A stretch of DNA of 64,000 nucleotides from Haladaptatus sp. QDMS2 (GCF_029338295.1 NZ_CP119792.1:1-64000); one strand, 5' to 3'; counted from the stretch's first letter, positions 31,844 to 41,904 are shown. Numbers and translations: made by a program. Notes: generated by a model from the sequence alone, not told the origin.

Positions 31844-32259
31844 GTGGAAATCTGAACCTGAGTGTGGAGATGGGTGCTCGCGGCGCGAACGGCGTGTCGT
31901 GAAAAAGTGAAACCCCCGGATTCGGCGGTTTCGAGGGGCCTACAGGCCACAATCTGAGTGTGGAAATACCCCGATTTTCGGCTGAAATAGGCCATTTGCA
32001 CCACGTTTTGCCCGCGCAAATCTCCACAATCGGCTTCCGTCTAGCGGTTTTGGATTTCGGGTCGTTTCTGACCGTTGGAGTCGGTCCGTTCAGGCCGCAA
32101 CAAAAGAACTGGAACGCCAGAATACAGGCCGTAGGCCCACTCTCATAGCCATTTCCACATTTCCTCTTTCCATCGGAAAACACACAGTTCCCACGCCACA
32201 CTCAGATCCACACACTCGTTAGAAACCTCCTTCCGGGGTTTCAACCCGATTGTGGAGAT
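31844..32259. repeat. dispersed GTGGARAT motifs in a gene-free region
   Basis: GTGGARAT occurs at 31844, 31864, 31960 and 32252 and as its reverse complement (ATYTCCAC) at 32020 and 32151, with a variant (AGATCCAC) at 32204. The 650-bp region between the HVO_A0114-type unit and the end of the coupling ATPase gene holds no convincing gene. Such a cluster could be binding sites of a replication or transfer protein (a second origin or oriT), but no nicking-site or partner gene confirms it. Confidence 0.45.
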
Positions 32260-32389
32260 TCAGTCTCTGATTCTAGGAATGTGTGGGTTGCGGTGTCAGT
32301 GCCTGGGGCCTCTCACGGCGCAAAAAGACCAGTTGTAGCGATTCCTAAACCCTCGATAGAACCGCCCAAAACCCCACAAAAACCCGAAT

Positions 32390-35300
32390 TCAGCTGTCGA
32401 TGAGTTTCGCCATGTTGTCGCGGAGCCAGGCGACGGAGTACATCTGGGTGAGGCCGGGAGCATCGATTCTGAACTGGTTTGGCGGGGTGGATTCCACATA
32501 CGTCTTCTCTACCCGGGTTTTGCTATCTGTGGGGTCGTTCAGTGCGCTCAACACAGAGTGCCCGCCTTTCCGGTCCATCACGACCCAGATGGCCTCTACA
32601 GGCTCACAGGCGGCCATCTTGTCGTAATCCTCAGGCACGGCTCTCCTGTAATCGTGGTTGATGCGTTCTGCTTCGCCCACAATCAGAATTTCGCCGTCTG
32701 CGTCCAGTCCAACGCAGTCTAAGCGGTGCATCTCGAATTCTTCGGAGCCATCGATTTCCTCTCCACTGCCCATGAAGTCAGCCGCAGCGACGCCACCTTC
32801 GCGAATCTCGTAGTAGGGGACGACCTCCACTACAGGAGAATCCGAGTCCTCTACGTATGCCTTCTGTATATACCGTCTGAGAACGTCCACCGCGAAGACG
32901 TGCTGACTGGACTCCTCTAAGTCGCCTTTCCCGTGGCCGTAGTCGATGCCCTGACGGTAGCTCTCTCCAATCGCCCGCCGTCCCTCTGGAGTAACAGAGA
33001 ACAACCGATGCGGGTGGTCGGTATCGTGGCGTAACACGTCCGCGTCGAGGAGGTCCTGGACCGCGCTGCTCTCGATTCCGACGTACTCCTGGAGACGAAT
33101 CATCGAATCGCGGGTGAGGTCGTACTCCAACGCATCGTAGCGCAGCTGCTGGGCGTTGTACACGACTTGCAAGAAGAGCAACTGTAGGTCGCTCCACGCA
33201 GAAGCCTCTCGCTCATCCTCAGTGAGTTTCAACCCAACCGAACACACGGGGATATCGTCTCTATCAACTTTTGAGAGCGACGAACAGCACTCGATGGCGC
33301 GTTTCATCCCCTGTACGCTCCGGTCGTAGCGGTTGTCGCATATCACACAGCGCAAGGCGTTGATTTCTCCGTCGTACTCCACTGTCTCGGGCATGCGTTT
33401 GGTGTGCGCAAGCGCGGTATCCACTCGGACCAACGACGGTGTCTCCTCGTCGAAGGTGACGACGCTTGGTTCGTAGAGTGTGAGGCCGGCCTCCCTGTAC
33501 GTCCGGTCGAGCGTCTCCTCAAGTGCCTCTCCAAACTGCACTTCTCCCCGTGCAGAGAGTGGCTGTGCCCCCTCTGGGTCGCCAGGTGGCAACGGTGCGG
33601 ACTCTACGACGAACGGCCGTGGTTCTGACTCGCCGAACGCGGCAGGCAGTTTCACGAACCACTGTCCACGGTCAAGCGCCCGGAGTCGATTCCCGACCTC
33701 CGTCGCGTCCATATCTTCGGTCGAGAGGCGGCGAGCCAGCCGTCGGTCGATGGGCACGTTTCCGGTCACAAACGTCGAGACGTTGTTCAGCACCTCGTTG
33801 TACGCCCGTTCGCTTGCCTCTCTGAGTTGGCCGGGGAATTGCATCGCCAACGTCACCGAACACCCGAAACTCCGGGATTTCGCGAGGAATTCGTTTAATA
33901 GGTCCGTCACCGCAACAGACGCAGCCTCCTCCACGTACAAATTCACGAGCGGGTGGTCCTCACCGTCACCCTGCCTGGTTCGCCGTCGCAGCGCCGTCCA
34001 GAGATTCGAGAGAATCACGAGCGTCACGACGCGCTGGGCCTCTTTGCGAAGGCCGCCCGTGTCGAAGATGATGACCGTGTCCTCGTTGAGGAACTCGGCG
34101 AGGTCGAAGTGCGGCCCCTCACCTTCCTCGTCGGCGACGTGATTGAAGATGCGTGCGAGGCGCTTGTCGAGGGGAATCTTCTCCATGCGATTGGCCACGC
34201 CCTGCATGATTTCGTCGAACGAACGAGCGCGATTCGCGACCACGCCACCGAGCATCCGCTCTAAGCCCTCGTCCGAGACTGCAGGTGCGGATTGCCGTTC
34301 GTGCATCCGTCGGGTGGCTTCGTGCAACTCTCGATGCGAGAAGGCATCAGCTCCATTGACGGGGTCGAACAGTGCCTTCACGAGATACCGGATGATGTCG
34401 GGAGAGCGAACTGCTTGCTCGAAACGCCGCTTGCCCATGATTTGGGTGAGAATTTCGATGTAGTGGTCGACGGTATCTTCGACGGCTGTCGTCCGCGCCA
34501 CACCCGCCTCCAGTTCGTCGCGGATATCGAAAAACGAGAACGCAGGCAGCACCTCGGAACAATCGAAGTAGCGCACGTTCTCCAGGTCGCCGTAGCGGGC
34601 GTAGTGGGCGCGACAGTAGTCTTCGCCCATGCCGTCGCCCTTCGGGTCGATGAGGATGTTCGCGCCTCCAGTGGCCGCCTGGTTTTCGAGGATGGCGTTC
34701 ACGAGCGCCGTCGATTTCCCCGAACCCGTTTTCCCGAACCATGCAACGTGCATGGGTTGCAGTGCGGGTGGCAGGGAGTGGCCTTGCGGACTTGCTTCCC
34801 CATCCTGGGACAGTGGATGGCCAAATAGGAGACCGTCTGTGTACGCCTGTAACTGGTTTGCGGGTGGACGAGGCAGAAAGGTTTGCTCGCCCGGTGTGGG
34901 AGCGACCGCACGTTTCCCCGCAGCCGTGAGCGAGTCTCCTGAAAGTACGCAGAAATTCGGGGCTTCCCGGGCGTCTGCGACGATAGCCCTGCTCGTATTC
35001 TTCGTCCACGGAACTTTGTTCCACAGGCGGTTGTAATCGGCCGAATAGAATTGCTGTTCCTGAATATCTGCATGAACCCGCTTTGCTTCGTCGTCAGTAT
35101 GCACTGCGCTCGTAATCGCATAGCAGGTGTGGCTCACGTCGCTGAACGCGGTGGCGAGTTCACGAATTGTGGCCTGGGTCGCATTCGACTCCTCTGTGGT
35201 TACAGCGACAGCCCGAGCGTTCACTTCGAACGAACGACGTCCATCTTTTTCTGCGAGTTCCTGGATGCGGGCTTGGTCACTGGCGGTGATCGTGAGTTCG

Positions 35301-35965
35301 TCTTTCGGTGGTGGCCCCCAGATGGCGTTCGAAAGTTGCCCACCGTACGTGTCCAGGCCACCCTCGATGTAGGCGCTGCGCTCTTCTGCTCTGCGTGACC
35401 AGTCGGGTTTCGGCCGAAGGAGTGTCTGGTAGACGAGCGGGACGGCACTTTCTGCCATCGTCTCGACGAGCGCGCCAAGTGGGAGTCGTGAGTGGTCGGC
35501 GTGTTGGAACGCGTCGAACGGAGTGAGTTGAGTCTGCCAGTCTTGGGCACGTTCTGCCGTTCCCAGGAACTCGACAGCGCCAATAGCGTGGTCGTCTGCA
35601 TCCGGGAGTGTGCCGGCAGCATCGACCCGGGTGAGTTCGTACGTATTCGGGAACAGGCCTCGAAGGATGCGTTCAAGGGCGTCTGTCATCTTCGGGTCGG
35701 TCACGCCGACGTAGTAGTCGATGGTGGTGTCGGTGCCACCGTCTGAAACGAGGCGGAACTCGATGGTCGGCGGCTCGGGTGTTCGCCTGGTGAGTCGAGA
35801 CAGGAGGCTCTTGGTTGTGTCTGGTCCGAGGGCGTGGATACGACGAAGGTGCGTTATCACTGTCTCTGGGTGCAGTGGGCTATCGGTTGGGCGAATGCGG
35901 ATGCAGGTGGTGTGTTCGGAAACGTCGATCGACCGGTCGTCGGTGGGTGCGTCTGTGGCAGGCAT
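32390..35965 (-). CDS. VirD4/HerA-like conjugative coupling ATPase
   Basis: A 1191-residue protein from ATG 35965 (MPATDAPTDDRSIDVSEHTT). Walker A WFGKTGSGKSTALV is near residue 410 and Walker B PLVNLYVEEAAS near residue 675, typical of the VirD4/TraD/HerA class of DNA-translocating ATPases; IFDTGGLRKEA and AMQFPGQLREASERAYNEVL are further conserved pieces. C-terminal residues contain a two-pair Cys region (CVICDNRYDRS...CCSS) and a winged helix (DALEYDLTRDSMIRLQEYVG). No membrane helix, unlike classical VirD4. It lies away from the T4SS operon at 49-56 kb, yet a fragment of its 5' end is beside that operon, so the two were probably adjacent once. Likely delivers plasmid DNA to the transfer channel. 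Confidence 0.8.
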   Translation of the reverse strand: MPATDAPTDDRSIDVSEHTTCIRIRPTDSPLHPETVITHLRRIHALGPDTTKSLLSRLTRRTPEPPTIEFRLVSDGGTDTTIDYYVGVTDPKMTDALERILRGLFPNTYELTRVDAAGTLPDADDHAIGAVEFLGTAERAQDWQTQLTPFDAFQHADHSRLPLGALVETMAESAVPLVYQTLLRPKPDWSRRAEERSAYIEGGLDTYGGQLSNAIWGPPPKDELTITASDQARIQELAEKDGRRSFEVNARAVAVTTEESNATQATIRELATAFSDVSHTCYAITSAVHTDDEAKRVHADIQEQQFYSADYNRLWNKVPWTKNTSRAIVADAREAPNFCVLSGDSLTAAGKRAVAPTPGEQTFLPRPPANQLQAYTDGLLFGHPLSQDGEASPQGHSLPPALQPMHVAWFGKTGSGKSTALVNAILENQAATGGANILIDPKGDGMGEDYCRAHYARYGDLENVRYFDCSEVLPAFSFFDIRDELEAGVARTTAVEDTVDHYIEILTQIMGKRRFEQAVRSPDIIRYLVKALFDPVNGADAFSHRELHEATRRMHERQSAPAVSDEGLERMLGGVVANRARSFDEIMQGVANRMEKIPLDKRLARIFNHVADEEGEGPHFDLAEFLNEDTVIIFDTGGLRKEAQRVVTLVILSNLWTALRRRTRQGDGEDHPLVNLYVEEAASVAVTDLLNEFLAKSRSFGCSVTLAMQFPGQLREASERAYNEVLNNVSTFVTGNVPIDRRLARRLSTEDMDATEVGNRLRALDRGQWFVKLPAAFGESEPRPFVVESAPLPPGDPEGAQPLSARGEVQFGEALEETLDRTYREAGLTLYEPSVVTFDEETPSLVRVDTALAHTKRMPETVEYDGEINALRCVICDNRYDRSVQGMKRAIECCSSLSKVDRDDIPVCSVGLKLTEDEREASAWSDLQLLFLQVVYNAQQLRYDALEYDLTRDSMIRLQEYVGIESSAVQDLLDADVLRHDTDHPHRLFSVTPEGRRAIGESYRQGIDYGHGKGDLEESSQHVFAVDVLRRYIQKAYVEDSDSPVVEVVPYYEIREGGVAAADFMGSGEEIDGSEEFEMHRLDCVGLDADGEILIVGEAERINHDYRRAVPEDYDKMAACEPVEAIWVVMDRKGGHSVLSALNDPTDSKTRVEKTYVESTPPNQFRIDAPGLTQMYSVAWLRDNMAKLIDS

Positions 35966-36065
35966 CGAAATCTGCGGTAGTATTCCTGGGGATGTACTGT
36001 GCAATAATAGTGCGCATAGTGATAGCAGGCGACATGATTGTGTGGTAAGGGGTTCACCAGTTGCG
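35800..36065 (-). repeat. promoter and 5' end of the coupling ATPase, repeat copy A
   Basis: This segment (upstream region plus about 60 codons) matches 56340-56600 imperfectly but through its whole length, in the same orientation. Shared stretches include GGATACGACG, TTATCACTGTCTCTGG and GGTGTGTTCGGAA. The copies are 20.5 kb apart. Confidence 0.75.
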
Positions 36066-36240
36066 CTGGCACTCAGCATGCCCGATCAACTCAGTGGTGC
36101 GATTCCGTGGGAAGCCCCGTCGTTTAGGCAGGGAGACGGTCACACTTAGAGCTCTCTTGCTACCAATATACCTCATAATTGTGGAGCCAGTCCTACCATC
36201 CCTATCCAAAATTGTCGACTTTACCCCACAATCTCATCCA

Positions 36241-36270
36241 AAAGTTGTGGATTCGACCCCACAACTTTTT
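36241..36270. promoter_or_regulatory. 11-bp inverted repeat upstream of the DUF4143 ATPase
   Basis: AAAAGTTGTGG-8 bp-CCACAACTTTT, 25 bp before the ATG at 36295, with degenerate copies further upstream (CCCCACAATC, AAAATTGTCG near 36210-36235). Same element as at 28695-28724. Probable operator. Confidence 0.55.
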
Positions 36271-36294
36271 CGTGAGGGATGTTAAATACGGTGT

Positions 36295-37740
36295 ATGAAT
36301 GAGACGAAACTTCAGCAAATTCTAGTGCGGTTCAATCCGTGGTGGCGTGGGGGCCCAGTGCAACCATCTTTGTTTACCGATGAACACCGACGTCGGGATT
36401 TCGATCGGCTCGTCGATAGGATGCTCAGTACACAGATTGTTACGCTCGTTGGCCCTCGCCAAGTTGGCAAGAGTACCATGATGGGACAATACATCGACTA
36501 TCTCCTCAACCAAGGGCACACTCCAGAACACGTTCTCTATATGACGACTGAAGCCAGCACGATTTCTTCAGACGCGGACAATATCCTATCCGATATTTTA
36601 ACAATTTATGAATCGAGAGTCCTCGGACGGTCATTCGAGACGCTCGATTCACCAGTGTATATCCTCATTGACGAGGTGCAAAAGGCAACAAACTGGGGAG
36701 ATACCGTGAAACTCTATGCTGACCGGTATGACCAACTTCATTTTCTCTTGAGTGGGTCTGTAAGCACGCTCATAACGAAAGAAGCAAACGAGACACTTGT
36801 CGGTCGAGCAGAGGAACAAGTAATCGTCCCGATGAAATTTGTCGACTATGTTCGATATGAGGGCGTGTTGTCTGATGAGGCGGTACGTGAACAAAGCCGA
36901 AATCTTCGTGACAAGGTTAAAGCCGGTGTTCGTGAGGGAGATGCACAAGCTGTTACACTCGCCTTGAGCCGTGCATCTATGCAATTAGAATCTTCCCGCC
37001 CGGAGATTACACAGGCACTTGAACGGTATCTTCTTCGCGGTGGCTATCCTGGGTATTTCGACCTTGAGGCAGTTGATGCACTACGGAAACTTGATGAAGA
37101 TCTCTATCGAGTAGTGCATGGCGATTTAGCGACCGTGTTCGGCGTAGACAAGCGCGGCGAACTAATGGCCGTACTTCGACATTTCGCGGACAGTACTGGG
37201 AATAAGCTTAGTATTCGTGGTCTTGCTACCGATCTCGGAATTGACCGTGAAACCGTTCGCGAGTACATCGAATATCTTGAAGAGTTCTTTCTCATTTATC
37301 GCTGCCCACACTACACAGAAGGGGCACGCGCTTCACGCAAACAACCGATGGCCTATGTCTCTGACGTTGGTCATCTGAATGCCCTCTGTGGTACCGACCC
37401 AGAGGGTTTCCCCACTTCTGCGGATATGGGTGCAATTTTAGAAACTGCAGTCTGTGACCATCTCCGCAGACTCCAATTCAATCTCTCAAACTTTCGAAAT
37501 GCGGAGGTAACCTACAATGAAACCACTGGCGAAGTTGATTTCGTTCTTAGTGGATCCGATTACTGTGTCGCAGTCGAAGTGAAACACGGGAACCCGGAGC
37601 GGATGAATCTTCGAAATATTAACCGATTTCTTGCTGAGAAGGAGGGTTCTGTCGGGTTTGTCGTCAACCATGCAAACAGCTTTTCACAGGATGGTTCGCT
37701 CATTTTTGTGCCCTCATGGCTATTTTTCTACCTCTGCTAG
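36295..37740 (+). CDS. AAA ATPase with DUF4143 / PD-(D/E)XK C-terminus
   Basis: A 481-residue protein of the AAA_14-DUF4143 family. Walker A is TLVGPRQVGKSTMMGQYID, Walker B YILIDEVQKATNWGD, followed by the family motif LLSGSVSTLI. Residues 290-340 are a winged helix (LSIRGLATDLGIDRETVREY). The C-terminus has EVDFVLSGSDYCVAVEVKHG, a PD-(D/E)XK nuclease-like signature (E-V-D, E-V-K). Lower GC and different codon feel from neighbours suggest recent acquisition. Roles proposed for the family include defence and DNA processing; the target is unknown. A fragment of a second copy lies at 28490-28694. Confidence 0.85.
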   Translation: MNETKLQQILVRFNPWWRGGPVQPSLFTDEHRRRDFDRLVDRMLSTQIVTLVGPRQVGKSTMMGQYIDYLLNQGHTPEHVLYMTTEASTISSDADNILSDILTIYESRVLGRSFETLDSPVYILIDEVQKATNWGDTVKLYADRYDQLHFLLSGSVSTLITKEANETLVGRAEEQVIVPMKFVDYVRYEGVLSDEAVREQSRNLRDKVKAGVREGDAQAVTLALSRASMQLESSRPEITQALERYLLRGGYPGYFDLEAVDALRKLDEDLYRVVHGDLATVFGVDKRGELMAVLRHFADSTGNKLSIRGLATDLGIDRETVREYIEYLEEFFLIYRCPHYTEGARASRKQPMAYVSDVGHLNALCGTDPEGFPTSADMGAILETAVCDHLRRLQFNLSNFRNAEVTYNETTGEVDFVLSGSDYCVAVEVKHGNPERMNLRNINRFLAEKEGSVGFVVNHANSFSQDGSLIFVPSWLFFYLC

Positions 37741-38274
37741 CACCATCTGCATTCTCTCTCCGTCCCGTATTTCACACGGTAGTCAACGTGTGCTTCAATT
37801 CCGTTCCCATGAACAGTATCGTATTCAGACATTGCTCGTTTCCTGATGCGCAGTGTACTCCGCGGTTCACCCGCTCGAGCGACCGCGCCTCCGCGCTCAC
37901 GGCTCCTTGCGTCGCCGTTCGCCCGCTCGCGACCGACCATTCCGGGCGTGCGACTCACTGCGTTCGTCGGTCCGGGCGTCTGGTTTCGACGCCAGCACCA
38001 AGCGCGCTTTCGGTTGCGTCTCCCTGTGGTCGACGGACGCGAAACCGGCTTGCGTGCTGGGCGCTCGCGTCGGCGGTCGCGTTTCGCGCGGGTTCGTTTG
38101 CTACGAATCATAGGCGCGCTCGCTTCGCTCCCGGGGGTCGCTTGCGAAGGCGCGAAGCGAGCGCGCGGATGGTTGAGGCGTTTGAGAGCCACGGCTGGAG
38201 AGCCAGTGGTTCTGTGAAAGTGAAGACGCCGAGTGAGCGCCTTCTGCGGTAACCCTGGTTCAGAGGAATTACCA
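37741..38274. other. GC-rich non-coding region with hairpin
   Basis: About 530 bp in which every frame is open, but none gives a recognisable or acidic protein: typical GC-rich low-complexity haloarchaeal DNA (CGCTCGC repeats). It contains a perfect 15-bp inverted repeat, GCGCGCTCGCTTCGC (38114-38128) and its complement (38152-38166). Confidence 0.5.
38114..38166. repeat. 15-bp perfect inverted repeat
   Basis: Arms 38114-38128 and 38152-38166, 23-bp loop, all GC-rich. It lies 110 bp before the OB-fold gene. Could be a structural or mobile-element feature. Confidence 0.45.
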
Positions 38275-39123
38275 ATGAGTACTAAACGCACTATCGGTCA
38301 AGAAGCTTCGGTCGAACAGCGTAGAAATAATGAGTTTGCGGCGGTAGACGAGCGTCCTGAGCTGCGGCCCACGGTCGAGATGGAGATTCAGGCGAAAGTC
38401 GATTCGAATCATCCGGATACGGGAGTGTCGGGATTGACCCTGGCGGCAGAAGAGCGCATGAAAGCGAGAGAGTGGGAGATTGCGAAGACGCGGACGCGAT
38501 GGGATAACAGACAGGAGTCAGACCGTGAAGCGCGAACGCGGCGAAAAGTGGGGGAGCAGAGCAAGGAACGGAAAGTCGAGTTCGAGAAACGGGCGGGCAG
38601 CGTCGATGCGAGATTGGAGCCCGGACGTGAGGACCCTCGTGAGCGGTTGAGCCGTGAGGAGTTGGCGGCGGTGAATCAACAAGCGACGCGCATTCATCGG
38701 ATGGTGAACCACAGTGTGTCCAGGGCAGTGCTTTCGAAGCAGGTGGCCGAACGAGTGGTCAGAGGTGCGGAGTTAGTGAGTGCAGCCGTCGCGGTCATCG
38801 AGAAGCAATGGACGCGACCGGGTGGGATTGTCCCCATCGCGAAAGTTGAGAATGTGCCGAGAGGCGAAGTCACCGTTGAAGGTCGAGTCGAGCGCCTGTG
38901 GGAGCCATCCCATCCAGCGATTCAGCAAGTTGGTCTCCTCGAAGACGAGACGGGTCGGATTCGGTTCACGGTCTGGAAGAAGTCAGAGCAAGCGATGGTC
39001 AGAGAGGGAGAACGGGTGCGATTTCGGGCGGCGGCGAAAAACTGGTACAAGGGTCGGTGTTCGATTGCACTGACGCGGTGGTCGAATATCGAATTCTCAG
39101 AGCGCGGTGAGTGGTGGACGTAG
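38275..39123 (+). CDS. OB-fold single-stranded DNA-binding protein (RPA-like)
   Basis: A 282-residue protein. The C-terminal third is an OB-fold of the RPA type: VPRGEVTVEGRVERLWEPSH, QVGLLEDETGRIRFTVWKKS and REGERVRFRAAAKNWYKGRC, ending in RWSNIEF. The N-terminal part is rich in Arg/Glu helices (REARTRRKVGEQSKERKVEF). Plasmid-borne proteins of this type are found near haloarchaeal replication or transfer genes. It may bind single-stranded plasmid DNA during replication or transfer. Independent transcription unit. Confidence 0.8.
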   Translation: MSTKRTIGQEASVEQRRNNEFAAVDERPELRPTVEMEIQAKVDSNHPDTGVSGLTLAAEERMKAREWEIAKTRTRWDNRQESDREARTRRKVGEQSKERKVEFEKRAGSVDARLEPGREDPRERLSREELAAVNQQATRIHRMVNHSVSRAVLSKQVAERVVRGAELVSAAVAVIEKQWTRPGGIVPIAKVENVPRGEVTVEGRVERLWEPSHPAIQQVGLLEDETGRIRFTVWKKSEQAMVREGERVRFRAAAKNWYKGRCSIALTRWSNIEFSERGEWWT

Positions 39124-39280
39124 ACTACGGCGGATTCTTTCTTTTTGTCGCCGCAGAGTCGTACTCGATAGGGACATCGAGTGAGCCCCCTATCGTTCAC
39201 ATCAACACGACTGCCTGAACCCATCGGTACGAGCAGCTGCTTCCGAGGGGACTCTCGCGGGACGTGCTCGTTGCCACCGA

Positions 39281-40195
39281 ATGAGGTTTGGTCGGTCCGA
39301 CCGATTGTATGACTCGACGATGGACAACATGGAGTTCTTCAGCCGTCTCAAATCCATGTGTGCCGACGCTATCGACGCGTATCGGACAACGTATCCGGAT
39401 GCACTCCCGCTCTCTGACCTTCTCGTCTACGATCCGGCCGGCCCGATCGCCAGCGAGGCCGCTGTCCACGCTCGATTCGAGGAACTCATCGCCTTCTATG
39501 ACGACCTCGTCGACGTGGATTCGACGCCTTACCGGGACAGCTGGCGAGACCACCTCGTATACGACGTCTCTCGACGGGAACGACTCGCCCTCCTCCAGTC
39601 GGACCTTCCAGGGTCGGTTACCTTCCTGTGGATTCAGGCCGAATATGTCGCCAGTACAGGTCACATCTGTGTCAGTGGTGGGCGACTCCCCACCATGGTG
39701 GCGTACTCCTACCTCTGCTCGGGAGTGTGCTACGCCTACCAGCATCGCTTTGACTCCCCCACCTGGGCGCACCCGTATCTCCGAGGAGGCTACGAAGGGG
39801 CCACGTCGATCCTCGCGCTCAAGCACCTCGCCAGGGAACTGGACGACGAGTCGTTGGCTCACATCGCCACCCGGCAGCGTACGATTGCTCTTCTGGAAGG
39901 TGTCCTCGCCCACGGCACTCGACAAGGCGGCATCATGGAAGCGACCGTTCGCGAGCTGGATGTCAACGACACCGAACTCTCGACACTTCGAGCGGGGTTC
40001 CCCGCTCGCCTCCTGGGTCGGATCCGTCCGCGGTATCGATGGAGTAGTCTCGCGTTTCTCCCCGAGCATGCACTGTTCGCCTCGCTGTTGCTCGTGAGTG
40101 ACGCAGCAGGTGTCTCGGGCCCTTATCTCCGGGCATTCCACGGCGAACATCCCTGGAGGGCGGTCATCGACGACATCCGGTCGACGCCGAGTTGA
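39281..40195 (+). CDS. unrecognised conserved-looking protein
   Basis: A 304-residue protein (alternative ATG 39320, MDNMEFFSRLKSMCADAIDA). Mostly helical, cytoplasmic, acidic: YPDALPLSDLLVYDPAGPIA, then RFEELIAFYDDLVDVDSTPY and AAGVSGPYLRAFHGEHPWRA at the end. A hydrophobic stretch around VAYSYLCSGVCYAYQHRF is not long enough for a clear membrane helix. No motif I recognise. Upstream of DUF2391 on the opposite strand. Confidence 0.6.
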   Translation: MRFGRSDRLYDSTMDNMEFFSRLKSMCADAIDAYRTTYPDALPLSDLLVYDPAGPIASEAAVHARFEELIAFYDDLVDVDSTPYRDSWRDHLVYDVSRRERLALLQSDLPGSVTFLWIQAEYVASTGHICVSGGRLPTMVAYSYLCSGVCYAYQHRFDSPTWAHPYLRGGYEGATSILALKHLARELDDESLAHIATRQRTIALLEGVLAHGTRQGGIMEATVRELDVNDTELSTLRAGFPARLLGRIRPRYRWSSLAFLPEHALFASLLLVSDAAGVSGPYLRAFHGEHPWRAVIDDIRSTPS

Positions 40196-40435
40196 TTCTG
40201 GCGATTCGAGTACGTCACCGGCTGTCCGTGCTGTTTCTTCTCGTCCGTGTCACGTGCGTACTGCGCTGGGAGCCACTTCGCCCACGTGACTCTCCCGACT
40301 GCGTGTTCCGGGCAGATCGCACGTCCAGTTCGAAACGCCGTGGTCGTCCCACCGGGAAGAGGGCTATGACAGGGAACAATCCCACTACTCGGTGGGTGTC
40401 GTAGATTCGCTGGCTGTCTGAGTCACGGAAATTGC

Positions 40436-40864
40436 TCACCGTTGGCCAAGAATTGTATCGGCGGTTGCAGCGCCGATCATGCTGAAGATGGCGCTTATAT
40501 TAATGGCTCTGAGGGTCACCGCGTTCGTCACACCGAATGTTGTCGGAGCAGCGAAAGCGATCGCGAGGAGGCCGACCGAAAGATACGAAACCAAAATGAG
40601 CGAGACAAATCGACGGGGGATAACGCCACCGAGTCCGATGTCACTCTCAATGCGAAGATTGTGCTGTGTATCCGCTTTGTACAGCAGTCCGTATCCGGTG
40701 AGAAAGACGATCGCGATCGTGAGAACCACGTGCTGGAGCTCCATCCGTTCGGCGAGACGCCAGGTTTCCTCGGTTATCACGAGCGGCCCGGATACGAAGA
40801 GGCCTCCAACGATCTGCTGAACGAAGTCGCTGAGTCTAAACCGCGGCGTTCTCGGCATACTCAT
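40436..40864 (-). CDS. DUF2391 family integral membrane protein
   Basis: A 142-residue protein from ATG 40864 (MSMPRTPRFRLSDFVQQIVG). It has four hydrophobic segments: QIVGGLFVSGPLVITEETWR, HVVLTIAIVFLTGYGLLYKA, RFVSLILVSYLSVGLLAIAF and AINISAIFSMIGAATADTIL, matching DUF2391 (DxxQ and ETW positions). Function unknown; found widely in haloarchaea and bacteria. The next plus-strand gene is a membrane/TrkA-C protein, and the two are divergent. Confidence 0.82.
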   Translation of the reverse strand: MSMPRTPRFRLSDFVQQIVGGLFVSGPLVITEETWRLAERMELQHVVLTIAIVFLTGYGLLYKADTQHNLRIESDIGLGGVIPRRFVSLILVSYLSVGLLAIAFAAPTTFGVTNAVTLRAINISAIFSMIGAATADTILGQR

Positions 40865-41129
40865 TTCTTCACAGGGGATCACGTAAGGTGCTAGTCCGGT
40901 TCCGTCGCGTTCGAGAGCAATTGTGGGGACGATTCGAGGGGCCGAGCTTTCGATAAATTCGGGCATATCCCCAACGTTGTCGATCTGCGACGGACGGCGT
41001 GATTCTCTGCATCCCGCGAATAGGCGGGTGAGCACGACCAAACGCAAACGGGAGGCGCTCAAATATAATCGATGTTCGACGCCTTCTGAGGGATGTTTTA
41101 CCTAGTATCGCGGCTAACGTTCACAGGTT

Positions 41130-41882
41130 ATGGTCGCCACGGAATCGGTTGTCTCGTTGCTGGTCATCTTTGCCCTGTCACTGCTAATCGTTCGAATCGG
41201 GTCAATCGCCCTTCGGATGACGGGGCTCTCTCCGGATATCGCCTCGTTTCAATCGACGTCGGCGTTCTCCGGTGCGGGATATACGACAGAAGAGGCGGAA
41301 CAGACAGTGGCAACACCGGAACGGCGGAAAATCATCAAGGCGCTCATCCGGCTCGGGAGCGTGGGGTTAGTGAGTGTCATCGCGTCACTTATCCTCTCGT
41401 TCACCGATGCTCAGGGAGGAACCGCTCTCAACCTCGTCTACATCCTTATCGGGGTCGTTCTACTCGTCCTCGCCGCGCGTAGCGAGTGGTTGAATCGATT
41501 GCTGACTCCGCTCATTGAATGGTCACTCGAACGGACGACGGACCTCGAACTTCGAGATTATACAGAAATGCTCGGTCTCCAGCGAGAGTACCGAGTTGCG
41601 GAAATTGTCGTGGAGGAGGGCGACTGGCTCGCAAACACAACCTCAGACGAATGCGACCTTCCTGAAGAAGGAATTCTGTTACTCGGCATCTATCGGGATA
41701 GCTCCTACATCGGAGCACCTGGGTCAGATACCGAGATTAAGCCCGGTGATACGGTACTGCTCTATGGAAAAGCAGATCGATTGCAGGAACTCTCGGACCG
41801 CGGCGCAAGTGACATGAAATCACACGAACGTGCTGTCGAAGAACACGAAGAAGCTCTCGAAGCACAAGACCAATTCATCTAG
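41130..41882 (+). CDS. membrane protein with C-terminal TrkA-C (RCK_C) domain
   Basis: A 250-residue protein. Three N-terminal transmembrane segments: VVSLLVIFALSLLIVRIGSI, LGSVGLVSVIASLILSFTDA and LNLVYILIGVVLLVLAARSE. The C-terminal half is a TrkA-C domain: YRVAEIVVEEGDWLANTTSD, LLLGIYRDSSYIGAPGSDTE and IKPGDTVLLYGKADRL. TrkA-C domains bind nucleotides such as c-di-AMP or act in ion transport control. Similar haloarchaeal proteins are uncharacterised. A TnpB element ends just downstream (about 41905). Confidence 0.85.
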   Translation: MVATESVVSLLVIFALSLLIVRIGSIALRMTGLSPDIASFQSTSAFSGAGYTTEEAEQTVATPERRKIIKALIRLGSVGLVSVIASLILSFTDAQGGTALNLVYILIGVVLLVLAARSEWLNRLLTPLIEWSLERTTDLELRDYTEMLGLQREYRVAEIVVEEGDWLANTTSDECDLPEEGILLLGIYRDSSYIGAPGSDTEIKPGDTVLLYGKADRLQELSDRGASDMKSHERAVEEHEEALEAQDQFI

Positions 41883-41904
41883 TTGCAATCAACTGGTCGT
41901 GTTC

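Noticed and set aside
37716..38291. Several overlapping open frames in all reading frames
   Set aside because: GC-rich low-complexity DNA, Arg/Pro/Ala-rich products without motif; no acidic bias typical of haloarchaeal proteins.
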